The position numbers and the translations under genes were made by a program. The notes under the pieces were generated by a model. It was not told where the DNA came from. It ran no database searches and saw only the letters and a program-made list of their open reading frames with translations. A stretch of DNA of 64,000 nt, taken from SHVO01 sp050246995. Its GTDB lineage: Bacteria; Pseudomonadota; Alphaproteobacteria; Rhodospirillales; Rhodospirillaceae. Position 1 is the first letter of the stretch; each line of letters starts with the position of its first letter. Shown here in pieces: positions 24,535 to 32,681 of the stretch. The stretch covers positions 1 through 64,000 of the forward strand of contig JBFWVA010000012.1 of NCBI GenBank assembly GCA_050246995.1, given 5' to 3'.

Positions 24535-25872
24535 TTAGGCGAGGATTTCGCCGTACTCTTTCGAAGTGTTGTTGCTGCGCGTGCCCCACGAAGGAATGTC
24601 GAGGCCCATGATGCGCTGAACGGTATAGCCCAAACGCGCGACGGTGCTGCCTTCCGCGGCGACATGCAGACCGGTTTTCACCTTGCCGCCCGCGCGGCCG
24701 GCAGTGAAAGCCGGCATGCCGTCGAGCGAGTGAATGCGCGCGTACCCATGGTCCGTCACCGCGTAAATCAGAACGTTGTCGATCAGACGGCCGTCGCCCT
24801 CCTTCATGTCGCCGAAGGCCTTCACGAAATAGGCCCAGGATTCCATGGCGCGGCGCGTAAACCATGAACAGTTCTGCTGATAGCCGAGGTGCTCGTCCAC
24901 CGGCTCCTCGTGCGTGGTGGTGTGGTGCGGCTTTTCGTAGCCGGCCTTAATCGTGTTCGCCGAAGCGGCCGAGTAGTTCATGTTGAAGACGCGGGTCTGG
25001 TCGCAAGCCACCGCCATCACCATCAGATTGGTCATCAATTCATGGCGCGTCTTCACCAGCTCCGCATCTCCACCGGCGGCGGGTTCGCGGGTCACTGCTT
25101 TCGGTGCCACACACGCCGCGCGCGGTTCGGGTTTGGTGAGCTGTTGCTGGAACTGCTGCTCGATATGACGCAGACCCGTGAAGTATTGATCGAGACGGAC
25201 CTTGTCTTCGCTGCCGACGTCGCGCTCGAGGGCTTTCACGTCGTCGAGCATCCCCGACAGCACGCTCTTGCGGACCATGGTCTGAGGGTTGGGCTTGAAT
25301 TCCGGCGCATTCGGGTCCTGGAAGTCAGGTCCGAACAGGCGCGTGTAGAAGTTGATGGGCGAGAACTCGGAGGTCGACGGCGCGTTCAGGCCTTCATACG
25401 AGACGGTCGAGCGCGGATCGCCGGTCGCCGTGGCGTTGAGGGTCTTGAAGCGCGTCGTGCGCCCGATCTGATTCGCGACCGTCATGTCGATGGTTTCGGT
25501 CGGCGTATTCTGGCCGTTCTTCGGAGCGACACCAGTCATGTTGATGACCCAGCCCGTGAAGTGACAGCGATTGGCCTCAGTATCGCGAAAGGCCTGCTGG
25601 TTGGTGATCAGATTGATGTCTTTCTGCACCGGCGCGAGCATCGCGATTTCTTCCGGCAGATCATAGTTGGCGCCAATCTTCTTGGGCTCGAAGATATTGC
25701 GCGCCATGCCGAGGCCCCAGAACCAGGTGCCGAAACGCACCGGCATCGCCGTGCCATCGGCCATCGCCGTCGCATTCCCGTTCAGGAAGCAGTTGAGAAG
25801 CGGCAATGCCACGGTCACGGCGCCGCCGTTGAGAGCGCCCCGCAGCACACGTCTCCGATTGAAATCAGCCAT
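24535..25872 (-). CDS. DUF1552 family exported protein (module B)
   Basis: A 445-residue protein with a Tat-like N-terminus, NRRRVLRGALNGGAVTVALP, implying export of a folded, possibly cofactor-containing protein. The body reads PVRFGTWFWGLGM, FTGWVINMTGV, TIDMTVANQIG, ACDQTRVFNMNYS, HHTTTHEEPVDEHLGY and IYAVTDHGYARIHSLDGMP, typical of DUF1552. The histidine/acid clusters (PHHTTTHEEP; VTDHGYARIH) look like metal ligands of an alkaline-phosphatase-like fold, as in related DUF1501 proteins, but this is inference. It sits 17 bases after the DUF1592 gene and 8 bases before the PF03640 gene. Confidence 0.88.
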   Translation of the reverse strand: MADFNRRRVLRGALNGGAVTVALPLLNCFLNGNATAMADGTAMPVRFGTWFWGLGMARNIFEPKKIGANYDLPEEIAMLAPVQKDINLITNQQAFRDTEANRCHFTGWVINMTGVAPKNGQNTPTETIDMTVANQIGRTTRFKTLNATATGDPRSTVSYEGLNAPSTSEFSPINFYTRLFGPDFQDPNAPEFKPNPQTMVRKSVLSGMLDDVKALERDVGSEDKVRLDQYFTGLRHIEQQFQQQLTKPEPRAACVAPKAVTREPAAGGDAELVKTRHELMTNLMVMAVACDQTRVFNMNYSAASANTIKAGYEKPHHTTTHEEPVDEHLGYQQNCSWFTRRAMESWAYFVKAFGDMKEGDGRLIDNVLIYAVTDHGYARIHSLDGMPAFTAGRAGGKVKTGLHVAAEGSTVARLGYTVQRIMGLDIPSWGTRSNNTSKEYGEILA

Positions 25873-25889
25873 GTTGCTTCTCCCTTTTA

Positions 25890-27584
25890 TTACCTAGCCG
25901 CGACAGCGGTCGCAGCCGGCGCCGCCGTGACCTGCGAAAAGGCATTCGAGGTCACGACCGCCCGCAAAAGATCCGGAAATTTGTAGCCGCTCGCAGCGAA
26001 CTGTTTGTCGAGCGCGTCCAACGTGGCCTTGTCGCCCGCACCCGTCGGTCCACCCGTTCCATAAGCATAAGCGCGTTTTACAACACAGCCCGGCAGCGCG
26101 GGGTGATCATGCAGGGCCAGGGCAAGGCCCGTGACGTCCGTAAACGTCTTCCCGTCCAGATTTCCACTCGCGTCGATCGCGGCGCCACGCTCGGTGATCC
26201 GGTAACGGCCGGCGCCGTCGAAATTCTCGAGCGCGAGCCCCATTGGATCGGTGATTTTATGACAACCGGCGCACACAGGATTTTCAAGATGCACGGTCAC
26301 GCGATCACGTGCCGTGCGCAGATTCCCCTTGGGATTTTCGACCGCCGAGAAATCCACGTTCGCGGGCGGACGCGGAACCGGCTGACAAAGCAGGAGTTCA
26401 CGGAGCGCCTTACCCCGCAACGTCGCCGAGCTGCGCCCAGGATGCGAGTGACCCGCCAAGAAGCTGATTTGCGTCAGCATACCCATGCGCGGACTGTCGG
26501 CCGGAAACTCGTACGGCACCCAGCCACCCGTCGTGGGCAGACGATAGAGGGCGGCCAGCGACGGCGAGATGAATGTCTCACGCGTCGTATAAAGATCGCG
26601 GTAGTCGCGGTTCTTGGTGATCAACTGATCGACAACGGTCCGCAGCGTTTGTTCGCGCGCGTCGAGCACCGTCGTTGCGGTGAAGGTCGGATAGATCGAT
26701 CCGTCCTTTGCGAGCGTGTCGAAGAGGTCGAACTGCAGCATATCATCAAAGAAGGCGCGCACGCCGTGTTCCAGCCGCGGACTGGCCAGCATGCGGTCGA
26801 CGGATTTGGCGAATCCTTTCTGCGTATAGAGTTCGCCCTTCTCGGCCGCTTTCAACAGAAGATCATCGGGCGCGGCGTTCCAGAGGAAAAAACTAAGACG
26901 CGTCGCGAGTGAGTACGAATCAAGGCGCGTCGCGCCCTTGGCCGCGGGATCGGCTTCCAGACGCTCCGAGATGAACAAGACCTGCGGATTGAAAAGCATG
27001 CCCTCCAGCGCGGAACCGACGCCGGCGTAGAAATCCTTCAGGCGGTCGGCGCCCGCACCGGCTTCCTCGATCCACTGTGCGAGGCGCTTTTCCTCGAGCG
27101 GGCGGCGGTATAGGAGGCGGCTGACCTTGGTCAGAAAGAGCCGCGCGCACGCATCATCGCGCGCGGTGTCCGCTTTCGGCTTACACGGGATGAGAAACTT
27201 ACGGTTCTCGGTGTTCACGACCTGCGCGGCGACCTGCGCGGCGGTCTTTTGATAGACCTCCATCTGACTCGCGGTCACGCCGGCGATCGAAGTTCCCACT
27301 CCCAGCAAGCCATCGGTGCGTTGCAACGGAGCGAAGCGCACATCGGGCTTTACGTTAGGTCCGAAAACATAGGCCAGCGTATTGAGATACTGCTCCGACG
27401 TCATAAGACGCAGACGGCGTTCGGAACTTGCGCTCACTTGCGCTTCCGCCGCAATGGCCGGGGCAGCAGTTGACCGTTCGGCGGCAGGCTGCGAGCAGGA
27501 CGCGAGCGAGAGAGAAATGGCTACAGCCGCGCTGCCGCAAACAAGCGGCTGACGGACGCGATCCAAGAAACGACGAAATACCAT
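25890..27584 (-). CDS. DUF1592/DUF1588/DUF1585 lipoprotein with c-type haem motif (module B)
   Basis: A 564-residue lipoprotein; the ATG at 27584 follows GGAGAGGATC and the lipobox SLASC gives Cys30. It aligns along its whole length with the proteins at 264 and 52199: TSEQYLNTLAYVFGP at the mature N-terminus (DUF1587-like), RLSFFLWNAAPDD and ASPRLEHGVRAFFDDML centrally (DUF1592), HSHPGRSSATLRGKALRELL, and NPVCAGCHKITDPMGLALEN (CxxCH; DUF1588), then GTGGPTG...DLLRAVVTSNAF (DUF1585). It is the first gene of the four-gene operon. The CxxCH motif predicts covalent haem if the Ccm system acts on it. Confidence 0.9.
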   Translation of the reverse strand: MVFRRFLDRVRQPLVCGSAAVAISLSLASCSQPAAERSTAAPAIAAEAQVSASSERRLRLMTSEQYLNTLAYVFGPNVKPDVRFAPLQRTDGLLGVGTSIAGVTASQMEVYQKTAAQVAAQVVNTENRKFLIPCKPKADTARDDACARLFLTKVSRLLYRRPLEEKRLAQWIEEAGAGADRLKDFYAGVGSALEGMLFNPQVLFISERLEADPAAKGATRLDSYSLATRLSFFLWNAAPDDLLLKAAEKGELYTQKGFAKSVDRMLASPRLEHGVRAFFDDMLQFDLFDTLAKDGSIYPTFTATTVLDAREQTLRTVVDQLITKNRDYRDLYTTRETFISPSLAALYRLPTTGGWVPYEFPADSPRMGMLTQISFLAGHSHPGRSSATLRGKALRELLLCQPVPRPPANVDFSAVENPKGNLRTARDRVTVHLENPVCAGCHKITDPMGLALENFDGAGRYRITERGAAIDASGNLDGKTFTDVTGLALALHDHPALPGCVVKRAYAYGTGGPTGAGDKATLDALDKQFAASGYKFPDLLRAVVTSNAFSQVTAAPAATAVAAR

Positions 27585-27862
27585 TCCGATCCTCTCCCAA
27601 CGATCCGACGGCGCGCCAGCGGCGGCCATCCGACGCTCCTAAACCAGCACTCAAAATTTGCTATATGTATAAAACAATTTCAACGCCCTTGTTGCCGCGA
27701 GCGTCCTAAAACGAGCGTAACATGAGCCTTAACAACAATCTTGCGTCTTTGTCGGCGGCTTGGACGAACCTCCCGGCGGCATAGGAATGCGCAAACCGTG
27801 AGGTAAAATCGGTAACAATTTAGGAGGACGTAACCGCCCAACGAGATGAGGTCCGAGTCGCG

Positions 27863-28276
27863 CTACCGTGCGCCAGTAAAAGCTGCCATCCGCTCCCGCA
27901 GCGCAGGGGGAATCGAGGTTGCCGCGAAGGGCGACAGGGACACGCAGACCAGCACCAAATCAGCCGCCAGCCGTTGCTCGGCTTCGCAAGAGCAGCCGAT
28001 CTTCAAAGACAAGGCCGAGCGCCCGATCTTCTGCACTTGAAGATCGAACGTCAGCACATCGCCCAACCGGCTCGCCTTCAAGAAGTCGACGGCGATCTTG
28101 CGGGCGGGCATCCCAATCTTCTGCACGAGGTGAAGATCGCGAAAGCTTGTCCCGAGCCCTTCATCGCACCAGCGCTCGACGACCTCGTTGAGCATTTCAT
28201 AGTAACGCGGATAGAAAACGATGCCGGCGGCGTCAACGTGATTGAACCGGACGGTGATCTGGGCCGTGAAGGCCAT
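27863..28276 (-). CDS. Acyl-CoA thioesterase (4-hydroxybenzoyl-CoA thioesterase/YbgC type)
   Basis: A 137-residue hotdog-fold protein. The motif FNHVDAAGIVFYPRYYEMLN carries the catalytic Asp (residue 15) of the FcbC/YbgC group, and VVERWCDEGLG follows as in family members. These enzymes hydrolyse aromatic or short acyl-CoAs to free CoA. Its ATG shares one base with the stop of the MarR gene (TGATG), so the two are translationally coupled. In this catabolic block it may release CoA from dead-end aromatic acyl-CoAs. Confidence 0.85.
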   Translation of the reverse strand: MAFTAQITVRFNHVDAAGIVFYPRYYEMLNEVVERWCDEGLGTSFRDLHLVQKIGMPARKIAVDFLKASRLGDVLTFDLQVQKIGRSALSLKIGCSCEAEQRLAADLVLVCVSLSPFAATSIPPALRERMAAFTGAR

Positions 28277-28824
28277 CAGCGGGCCGCGCGGGCTGCGGCG
28301 CGGGCGAGTTTCTTGGCTTTTGCGGAGTCATCCGCGGCTGACCGGCGCACCGCGTCCTTCGTCCGCGCAAGCAAGTCCATCATCAACTCGACATCTTCAG
28401 GCGGAATCTCGGCGAACAGCTCATTGATCCACTGTTCGTGAGTGTTGGCCATCTCGCGGAAAAGAAGCTGCCCCTTCCGGCTTAGACGGACAACGAAAGC
28501 GCGCCGGTCCGTCTTGGAGGTCTGACGATCGACGAGCTTCTCGGCGATCAGCCGTTTCACGATACCGGTCACGTTGCCATTCGAGACCATGAGGCGCTCG
28601 CTGAGGCCGCTCATCGTCAGGCCATCCGCAACGCGATCAAGCTGCGCCATAAGGTCGAACTGCGGCAACGTCACGTCAAATTGCTGTTCGAGGCGGCTCC
28701 GGATTTTGGTCTCAATCAGCATCGTGCATGTCAGAAGGCGCAGCCAAAATCGCAGATTTTCATGCCGGCCGGAGCCGACTTCCTCGTAGTCATGCACGTG
28801 CGCAAGATTGGTGGCCAACGCCAT
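28276..28824 (-). CDS. MarR family transcriptional regulator (paralogue of the one at 39827)
   Basis: A 182-residue winged-helix regulator. The core LRFWLRLLTCTMLIETKIRS, FDLMAQLDRVADGLTMSGLS and MVSNGNVTGIVKRLI (recognition helix region) is closely similar to the regulator at 39827 (WLRLLTCTIKVENLI; LLVSNGNVTGVVSRLV). Such MarR proteins in aromatic-CoA catabolism (for example HcaR, BadR or CouR-like) usually bind an acyl-CoA or aromatic acid and release AT-rich palindromes. Its upstream region has TTTTAACCACAAA at 28874-28886, similar to candidate operator sites elsewhere. It is coupled to the thioesterase gene. Confidence 0.88.
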   Translation of the reverse strand: MALATNLAHVHDYEEVGSGRHENLRFWLRLLTCTMLIETKIRSRLEQQFDVTLPQFDLMAQLDRVADGLTMSGLSERLMVSNGNVTGIVKRLIAEKLVDRQTSKTDRRAFVVRLSRKGQLLFREMANTHEQWINELFAEIPPEDVELMMDLLARTKDAVRRSAADDSAKAKKLARAAARAAR

Positions 28825-28924
28825 ACTTGAGTTTCCGCGGCTAAAAGCGAGGCGCTAGGACGCCGATATCCTATTTTAACCACAAAGCACCCCGAGGGAA
28901 ACGATTACAGCGCCCTAAAACGAA

Positions 28925-28964
28925 CGCGCCGGTATCGATGAACGATACCGGCGCGACGTTTTTT
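28925..28964. terminator. Strong intrinsic terminator after the TonB receptor gene
   Basis: Arms CGCGCCGGTATCG and CGATACCGGCGCG (13 bp, perfect) flank the loop ATGAA. The plus strand continues ACGTTTTTT; the minus strand continues TTCGTTTT. It lies 20 bases after the receptor stop (minus strand) and before the MarR-thioesterase pair, so it separates these two transcripts and may work in both directions. Confidence 0.85.
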
Positions 28965-28983
28965 AAGTCCGCAAAACGAGGCT

Positions 28984-31875
28984 CTACATCCGGAAGCGTA
29001 CGCCCACACGGTAGGCCCGACCCTGCAGGTCGTACAGCGCGGAGTTGGATTCGTTGGTCGAGAACACCGATGCGCCGGGACCGGACGGAACGATGCCAGG
29101 GTCGCGGTTGGTCAGGTTGCGCACGCTCATGAAGAGGTCCGCCTCGCTCTCACCCAGTTCAACTTTGTAAGTCGCCGAGAAGTCGAAATACAAAGCACCG
29201 TCGAGGCGGTTGTCGTCAATAGTGATGCGTGTCGACGTCGATGCTGGGCAGCCCGTGGTGCACTGGATGTAGTTCGTGTTGAACACGCCCGAGGTGAAAC
29301 CGCGCATGTTGAAGCTCATGATGACCGGATCGAGTGCGTAGCTCAAACCGACATCCCAACGCCAGTCGGGCTTCGACGAGCTGAGCTGACCCGCTTGATC
29401 GTTCGGGATCGAGCCAACGACGCCGCTGTCCAGCACGTCCTTGATATAGTGGGTCGCGAGACCGCGCAGGGTCAACTCACCGGCCCAGCCATCGTTGATT
29501 TCGTTGAGCGGCTGGCGATAGCTGGCTTCGATGTCGAAGCCGCTGGCCTTCTGCTTGGCGAAATTGAGCGGGCTGACTGTGAACAGGATGAGTTCCGAGC
29601 CCGCATCTATGGTGCGGGTGAACTTGGCGCAGGCATCCTGAACACCGGTGTAGCAAAGATCGATCAGCTGTTGCGCGCTCAGGCTCTGGATCGCGTCCTT
29701 GATATCGATGTTGTAATAGTCCCACGACACGCTGAAGCGCGGCAGCCAAGAGGGCTGGAACACCACACCGAAGCCGAGCGTATCGGCCTTTTCAGGGCCA
29801 AGGCCCGCGTTACCCGTCGTCGTAACGCGGTTATTGGTGTTGGCGTTGTTATTAAACGGATCGCGGATGGTATTCGGCGACGTCGTGCCGGCCTGGAAGA
29901 GATCGGCAAGATGCGGCGCGCGGATGTCGCGCGATACGGTGCCACGGAAGCGAATGTCGTTGATCGGAGCGTAGGTGGCGCCGACCTTCCACGTTGTGAC
30001 GAAGCCGGAGGTGGAGTAGTCGGTCGCGCGTACAGCGCCGTTCAGCTCAAGCGACTTCGCCCACTCGGTGTCTTTCGCCAGCGGCACGGCGGCCTCGAGG
30101 TAAGCCTCGTTCACCGTGTATTTGCCCTGGAACGGGATCCCGACCTGGAAGAAGTAGAGGCTGGTGTTGAAGACGCCGGGATCGGCCGCCTGACGGGTGC
30201 TTTCCTCGCGGTGTTCCGCGCCGAAGGCGACTGCCACGGGACCCGCCCACGTCGAGAACGGTTCGCCGCTGAGGTTGAAGGCGGCCACTTGTTGCTTGAG
30301 GCGGATGATGTTGTCGGGGTCTGCGCGGACGTAATTTTTGGCCGCTTGGCTGGCCACGCCGCGGCCGAACAGGTTAAACGGCACGCAGCCCGGCATATCG
30401 TTCGCCGGATTGGCGTCCGCATTGACGCGGCACGCGATCGCCCCCGTCGCAGGATCGCGAATGGCGTCGATCGCAGCCATGTACTTCGGAACGTTGATCG
30501 TGTTGCCCGACGTCGTCGTGCTCATGTTCAAGCCCGACGAAATGTGCGCATCGAACGCCCACTCAGTGTCCCCGGCGTTGAAGCTGCCTTCGATGCCGGC
30601 CATGAAGCGCAAGATACGGCGGTCATAGAGCGGCTGCTGGGCGCCCATGTCGCCGTTCATAGTGCCGAATGTGAAGTTGGTGATACCCGCAGCGACGGCG
30701 GCTTGCGCGACCGAGGACGGCAGGAAGGCATTGTCCGCGCGCATCGTCAGGTTACCCGGGTAGAACACGGGCGTGCTGCGCGATTCAGAGTTCATATGCG
30801 CCCACGAGGCCTCGCCAAATACCTTCCAGGTGTCGTTGAGGTCATAGGACGCGTAGGTGAAAACATTCTCGCGTTCCTGGCGCGGGATCAGCGCGGTGCC
30901 AAAGATGTGCTTATGGGTCGCCGATTCCCACGAACCGCCTTGCATCATCGGCGTGGAGATCAGCGGACCGAAGACGACGTTGTAGGGCGTCCCGCCCGGG
31001 CCGAACGCGATACCCTTCAACGGACCCGCGGCGATTTGACCGCCGAGCGTGGCGACCGCGAGGCCGGTCTGCGAGCGGCGGATGAGCTGCGGCTGGCCGC
31101 TGGTGGGGGTGTATGCCGGATTGGTCAGGTACGACGTGCCCGTACGGTTCCACTCGCGATCCGGAACCAAAATGCCGTCGTCATGCGCCTTCTCGCCACT
31201 GAGCAGCAAGTGGCCGCGGTCGTTCGCGAAGCCGGTGCCGGCTGTCAACGTAACCTTATAGTTCGCATTGTCGCCGTAGTCGGTAATACCGCCGGAAACT
31301 TCGCCCTTCACACCCGTGTACTGCTTATCGAGGACGAAGTTTACAACGCCGGAAACCGCGTCTGAACCGTAAGCTGACGAGGCGCCGCCCGTCACGACGT
31401 CGACGCGGCTGATGAGCTGTTGCGGAAATTCGGAAACGTCGGCAACACCGGTGATAATTCCGCCGACCACGCGCTTACCGTCGAGGAGCGTGAGCGTACG
31501 TTCAGTGCCAAGGCCGCGCAGATTGAGCGCGTTAATAGCGGCGCGGCCGCTGGTGACGGTCGCAGAACCGGATTGCGGTGTCGCACTCGCCGCTAGGCTC
31601 GGCAGCGTGTTGACATAGTCGGCGAGGTTCGAAGTCGCCTGGTTCTGCATCTGCTCGACGCCGATGACGGAAACCGGGGTCGGAGCTTCGTAACCGTCGC
31701 GCACGATGCGCGAGCCGGTGACGACGATTTCTTCCACACCCGCGGCAGGAGCCTGGGCGGTTTGCTGCGCCTGGACCGCGCCGGCGCCCAGCATCGCCAC
31801 CATCAACGGCGTGATGCTCAACGTGTGTTTAATGCCGGATTTTTTCGCGCGCGCGGAAACGCCTACCAAAGTCAT
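28984..31875 (-). CDS. TonB-dependent outer-membrane receptor 1
   Basis: A 963-residue receptor: signal peptide (ITPLMVAMLGAGAVQAQ), TonB-box-like VEEIVVTGSRIVRDGYEAP, plug domain (LNLRGLGTERTLTLLDGKRV; SAYGSDAVSGVVNFVLD) and a 22-strand barrel ending in RAYRVGVRFRM with the terminal aromatic/hydrophobic signature of outer-membrane barrels. An extracellular loop holds CTTGCPAST. It is a close relative of the 962-residue receptor at 43551. AAGGGGG precedes the ATG. It lies downstream of the cyclase-Ior-RidA operon, and so probably imports the aromatic substrate or a chelate of it; the ligand is unknown. Confidence 0.93.
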   Translation of the reverse strand: MTLVGVSARAKKSGIKHTLSITPLMVAMLGAGAVQAQQTAQAPAAGVEEIVVTGSRIVRDGYEAPTPVSVIGVEQMQNQATSNLADYVNTLPSLAASATPQSGSATVTSGRAAINALNLRGLGTERTLTLLDGKRVVGGIITGVADVSEFPQQLISRVDVVTGGASSAYGSDAVSGVVNFVLDKQYTGVKGEVSGGITDYGDNANYKVTLTAGTGFANDRGHLLLSGEKAHDDGILVPDREWNRTGTSYLTNPAYTPTSGQPQLIRRSQTGLAVATLGGQIAAGPLKGIAFGPGGTPYNVVFGPLISTPMMQGGSWESATHKHIFGTALIPRQERENVFTYASYDLNDTWKVFGEASWAHMNSESRSTPVFYPGNLTMRADNAFLPSSVAQAAVAAGITNFTFGTMNGDMGAQQPLYDRRILRFMAGIEGSFNAGDTEWAFDAHISSGLNMSTTTSGNTINVPKYMAAIDAIRDPATGAIACRVNADANPANDMPGCVPFNLFGRGVASQAAKNYVRADPDNIIRLKQQVAAFNLSGEPFSTWAGPVAVAFGAEHREESTRQAADPGVFNTSLYFFQVGIPFQGKYTVNEAYLEAAVPLAKDTEWAKSLELNGAVRATDYSTSGFVTTWKVGATYAPINDIRFRGTVSRDIRAPHLADLFQAGTTSPNTIRDPFNNNANTNNRVTTTGNAGLGPEKADTLGFGVVFQPSWLPRFSVSWDYYNIDIKDAIQSLSAQQLIDLCYTGVQDACAKFTRTIDAGSELILFTVSPLNFAKQKASGFDIEASYRQPLNEINDGWAGELTLRGLATHYIKDVLDSGVVGSIPNDQAGQLSSSKPDWRWDVGLSYALDPVIMSFNMRGFTSGVFNTNYIQCTTGCPASTSTRITIDDNRLDGALYFDFSATYKVELGESEADLFMSVRNLTNRDPGIVPSGPGASVFSTNESNSALYDLQGRAYRVGVRFRM

Positions 31876-32175
31876 CGCAAGTACCCCCTTTTAGGCCGGC
31901 CGCCCCGAGGGCCGACGTTGGAACCCGAACGTGTAACTTAAATGACAGCGCGATTCACTATGACACTACGGAGGACAGCCTCACTGGGCGCAAAAAGTCC
32001 TGCTATGTGCTCAAAAATACACTCCCAAGGGCCGCCCCGTGCCAAGAGAAGCCCGCCTCCGATGAATTTTATTTTATAGTTGAACCATTCCGGTGGCAAC
32101 TTTGATTTATGTTTAAAATAATTGAGCGGTCGTTCTCTCGCAGGAGTGAACCGTAGCGGCGCGCGTAACAGACTT
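31876..32175. promoter_or_regulatory. Receptor promoter region with candidate operator
   Basis: 300 bases between the RidA stop and the receptor start, with no gene. Bases 32070-32125 are strongly AT-rich and contain TTTATGTTTAAA at 32106-32117, the reverse complement of the motif at 32626-32637 upstream of ridA. The receptor is therefore likely to have its own promoter, responsive to the same regulator as the ridA region. Confidence 0.45.
32106..32117 (-). promoter_or_regulatory. Candidate MarR-type operator, site 1
   Basis: On the minus strand the sequence is TTTAAACATAAA, identical over 12 bases to the site at 32626-32637. It is similar to the perfect palindrome at 41089-41108, whose core is TTTTAACATTAAAA. 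It lies 231 bases before the receptor start and just after ridA. Assignment as an operator rests on recurrence in promoters of one catabolic block. Confidence 0.4.
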
Positions 32176-32571
32176 TCAGGGACGTGAAATGACCGCGGTA
32201 GCCTCGATCTCGATCTTGGCTTCGGCTTCCATCAAGCCCTTTACCTCGATGACGGACATCGCGGGGAAGTGCTTTCCGATCACTTCCCGGTAAACCGCGC
32301 CGATCTCCTTGAGATTCGAGACATATTCGGTGCGCTCAGTGACGAACCAAGTCATCCGAGCGATGTCCGTGAGCTTCGCGTCGGCGGCTTCAAGCGCCTC
32401 CTTGATATTGATCAGGGTTTGGCGAAGTTGACCGACCAGTCCCTTCTCGATGAAGGCGCCATCCTTCCAACCGATCTGGCCCGCCAGGAAGATCAAGTCG
32501 CCCCGCGCGATGACCGCGTTCGAATAGCCCTTGGGCGCTGGCCAATGCGGCGGATTCATCAACCTGATCAT
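32176..32571 (-). CDS. RidA family enamine/imine deaminase
   Basis: A 131-residue Rid/YjgF/UK114 protein. Landmarks are YSNAVIARGDLIFLAGQIGW, GQLRQTLINIKEALEAADA, IARMTWFVTER and the C-terminal VKGLMEAEAKIEIEATAV. The Arg of the usual catalytic site (R in archetypal RidA near the end, in IEIEAIA contexts) is not clearly present, so it may belong to a Rid subgroup with altered specificity. Rid proteins hydrolyse enamines and imines. That fits a pathway through 2-aminobenzoyl-CoA, whose dearomatised product is a cyclic enamine. It is 110 bases downstream of the Ior beta-like gene on the same strand. Confidence 0.85.
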   Translation of the reverse strand: MIRLMNPPHWPAPKGYSNAVIARGDLIFLAGQIGWKDGAFIEKGLVGQLRQTLINIKEALEAADAKLTDIARMTWFVTERTEYVSNLKEIGAVYREVIGKHFPAMSVIEVKGLMEAEAKIEIEATAVISRP

Positions 32572-32625
32572 TGCAGCTACGTATCCTTACAAGCCGCGCC
32601 CCACCGGCCGGCGCCGCCAACATAG

Positions 32626-32637
32626 TTTAAACATAAA
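32626..32637. promoter_or_regulatory. Candidate MarR-type operator, site 2
   Basis: TTTAAACATAAA lies 55 bases upstream of the ridA start, where it could overlap or flank a promoter. The same 12-mer occurs inverted at 32106-32117, and TTTAAATATAAA at 48209-48220 differs at one base. Confidence 0.4.
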
Positions 32638-32681
32638 GAGATTTGGCAGACGCGACAAGGACCTCTCGCCGTGCCAAGGGG

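Noticed and set aside
22877..24538. Plus-strand open frame of about 550 codons opposite the PF03640 gene
   Set aside because: Antisense of two supported exported proteins; composition is typical of a shadow frame.
27822..28040. Small plus-strand gene after an AGGAGG at about 27821
   Set aside because: The first ATG is too far from the ribosome binding site and the frame runs antisense through the thioesterase gene.
29395..31365. Long plus-strand open frame of about 650 codons within the TonB receptor gene
   Set aside because: The minus strand encodes a complete TonB receptor with all landmarks; the opposite frame is a shadow of GC-rich codon structure.
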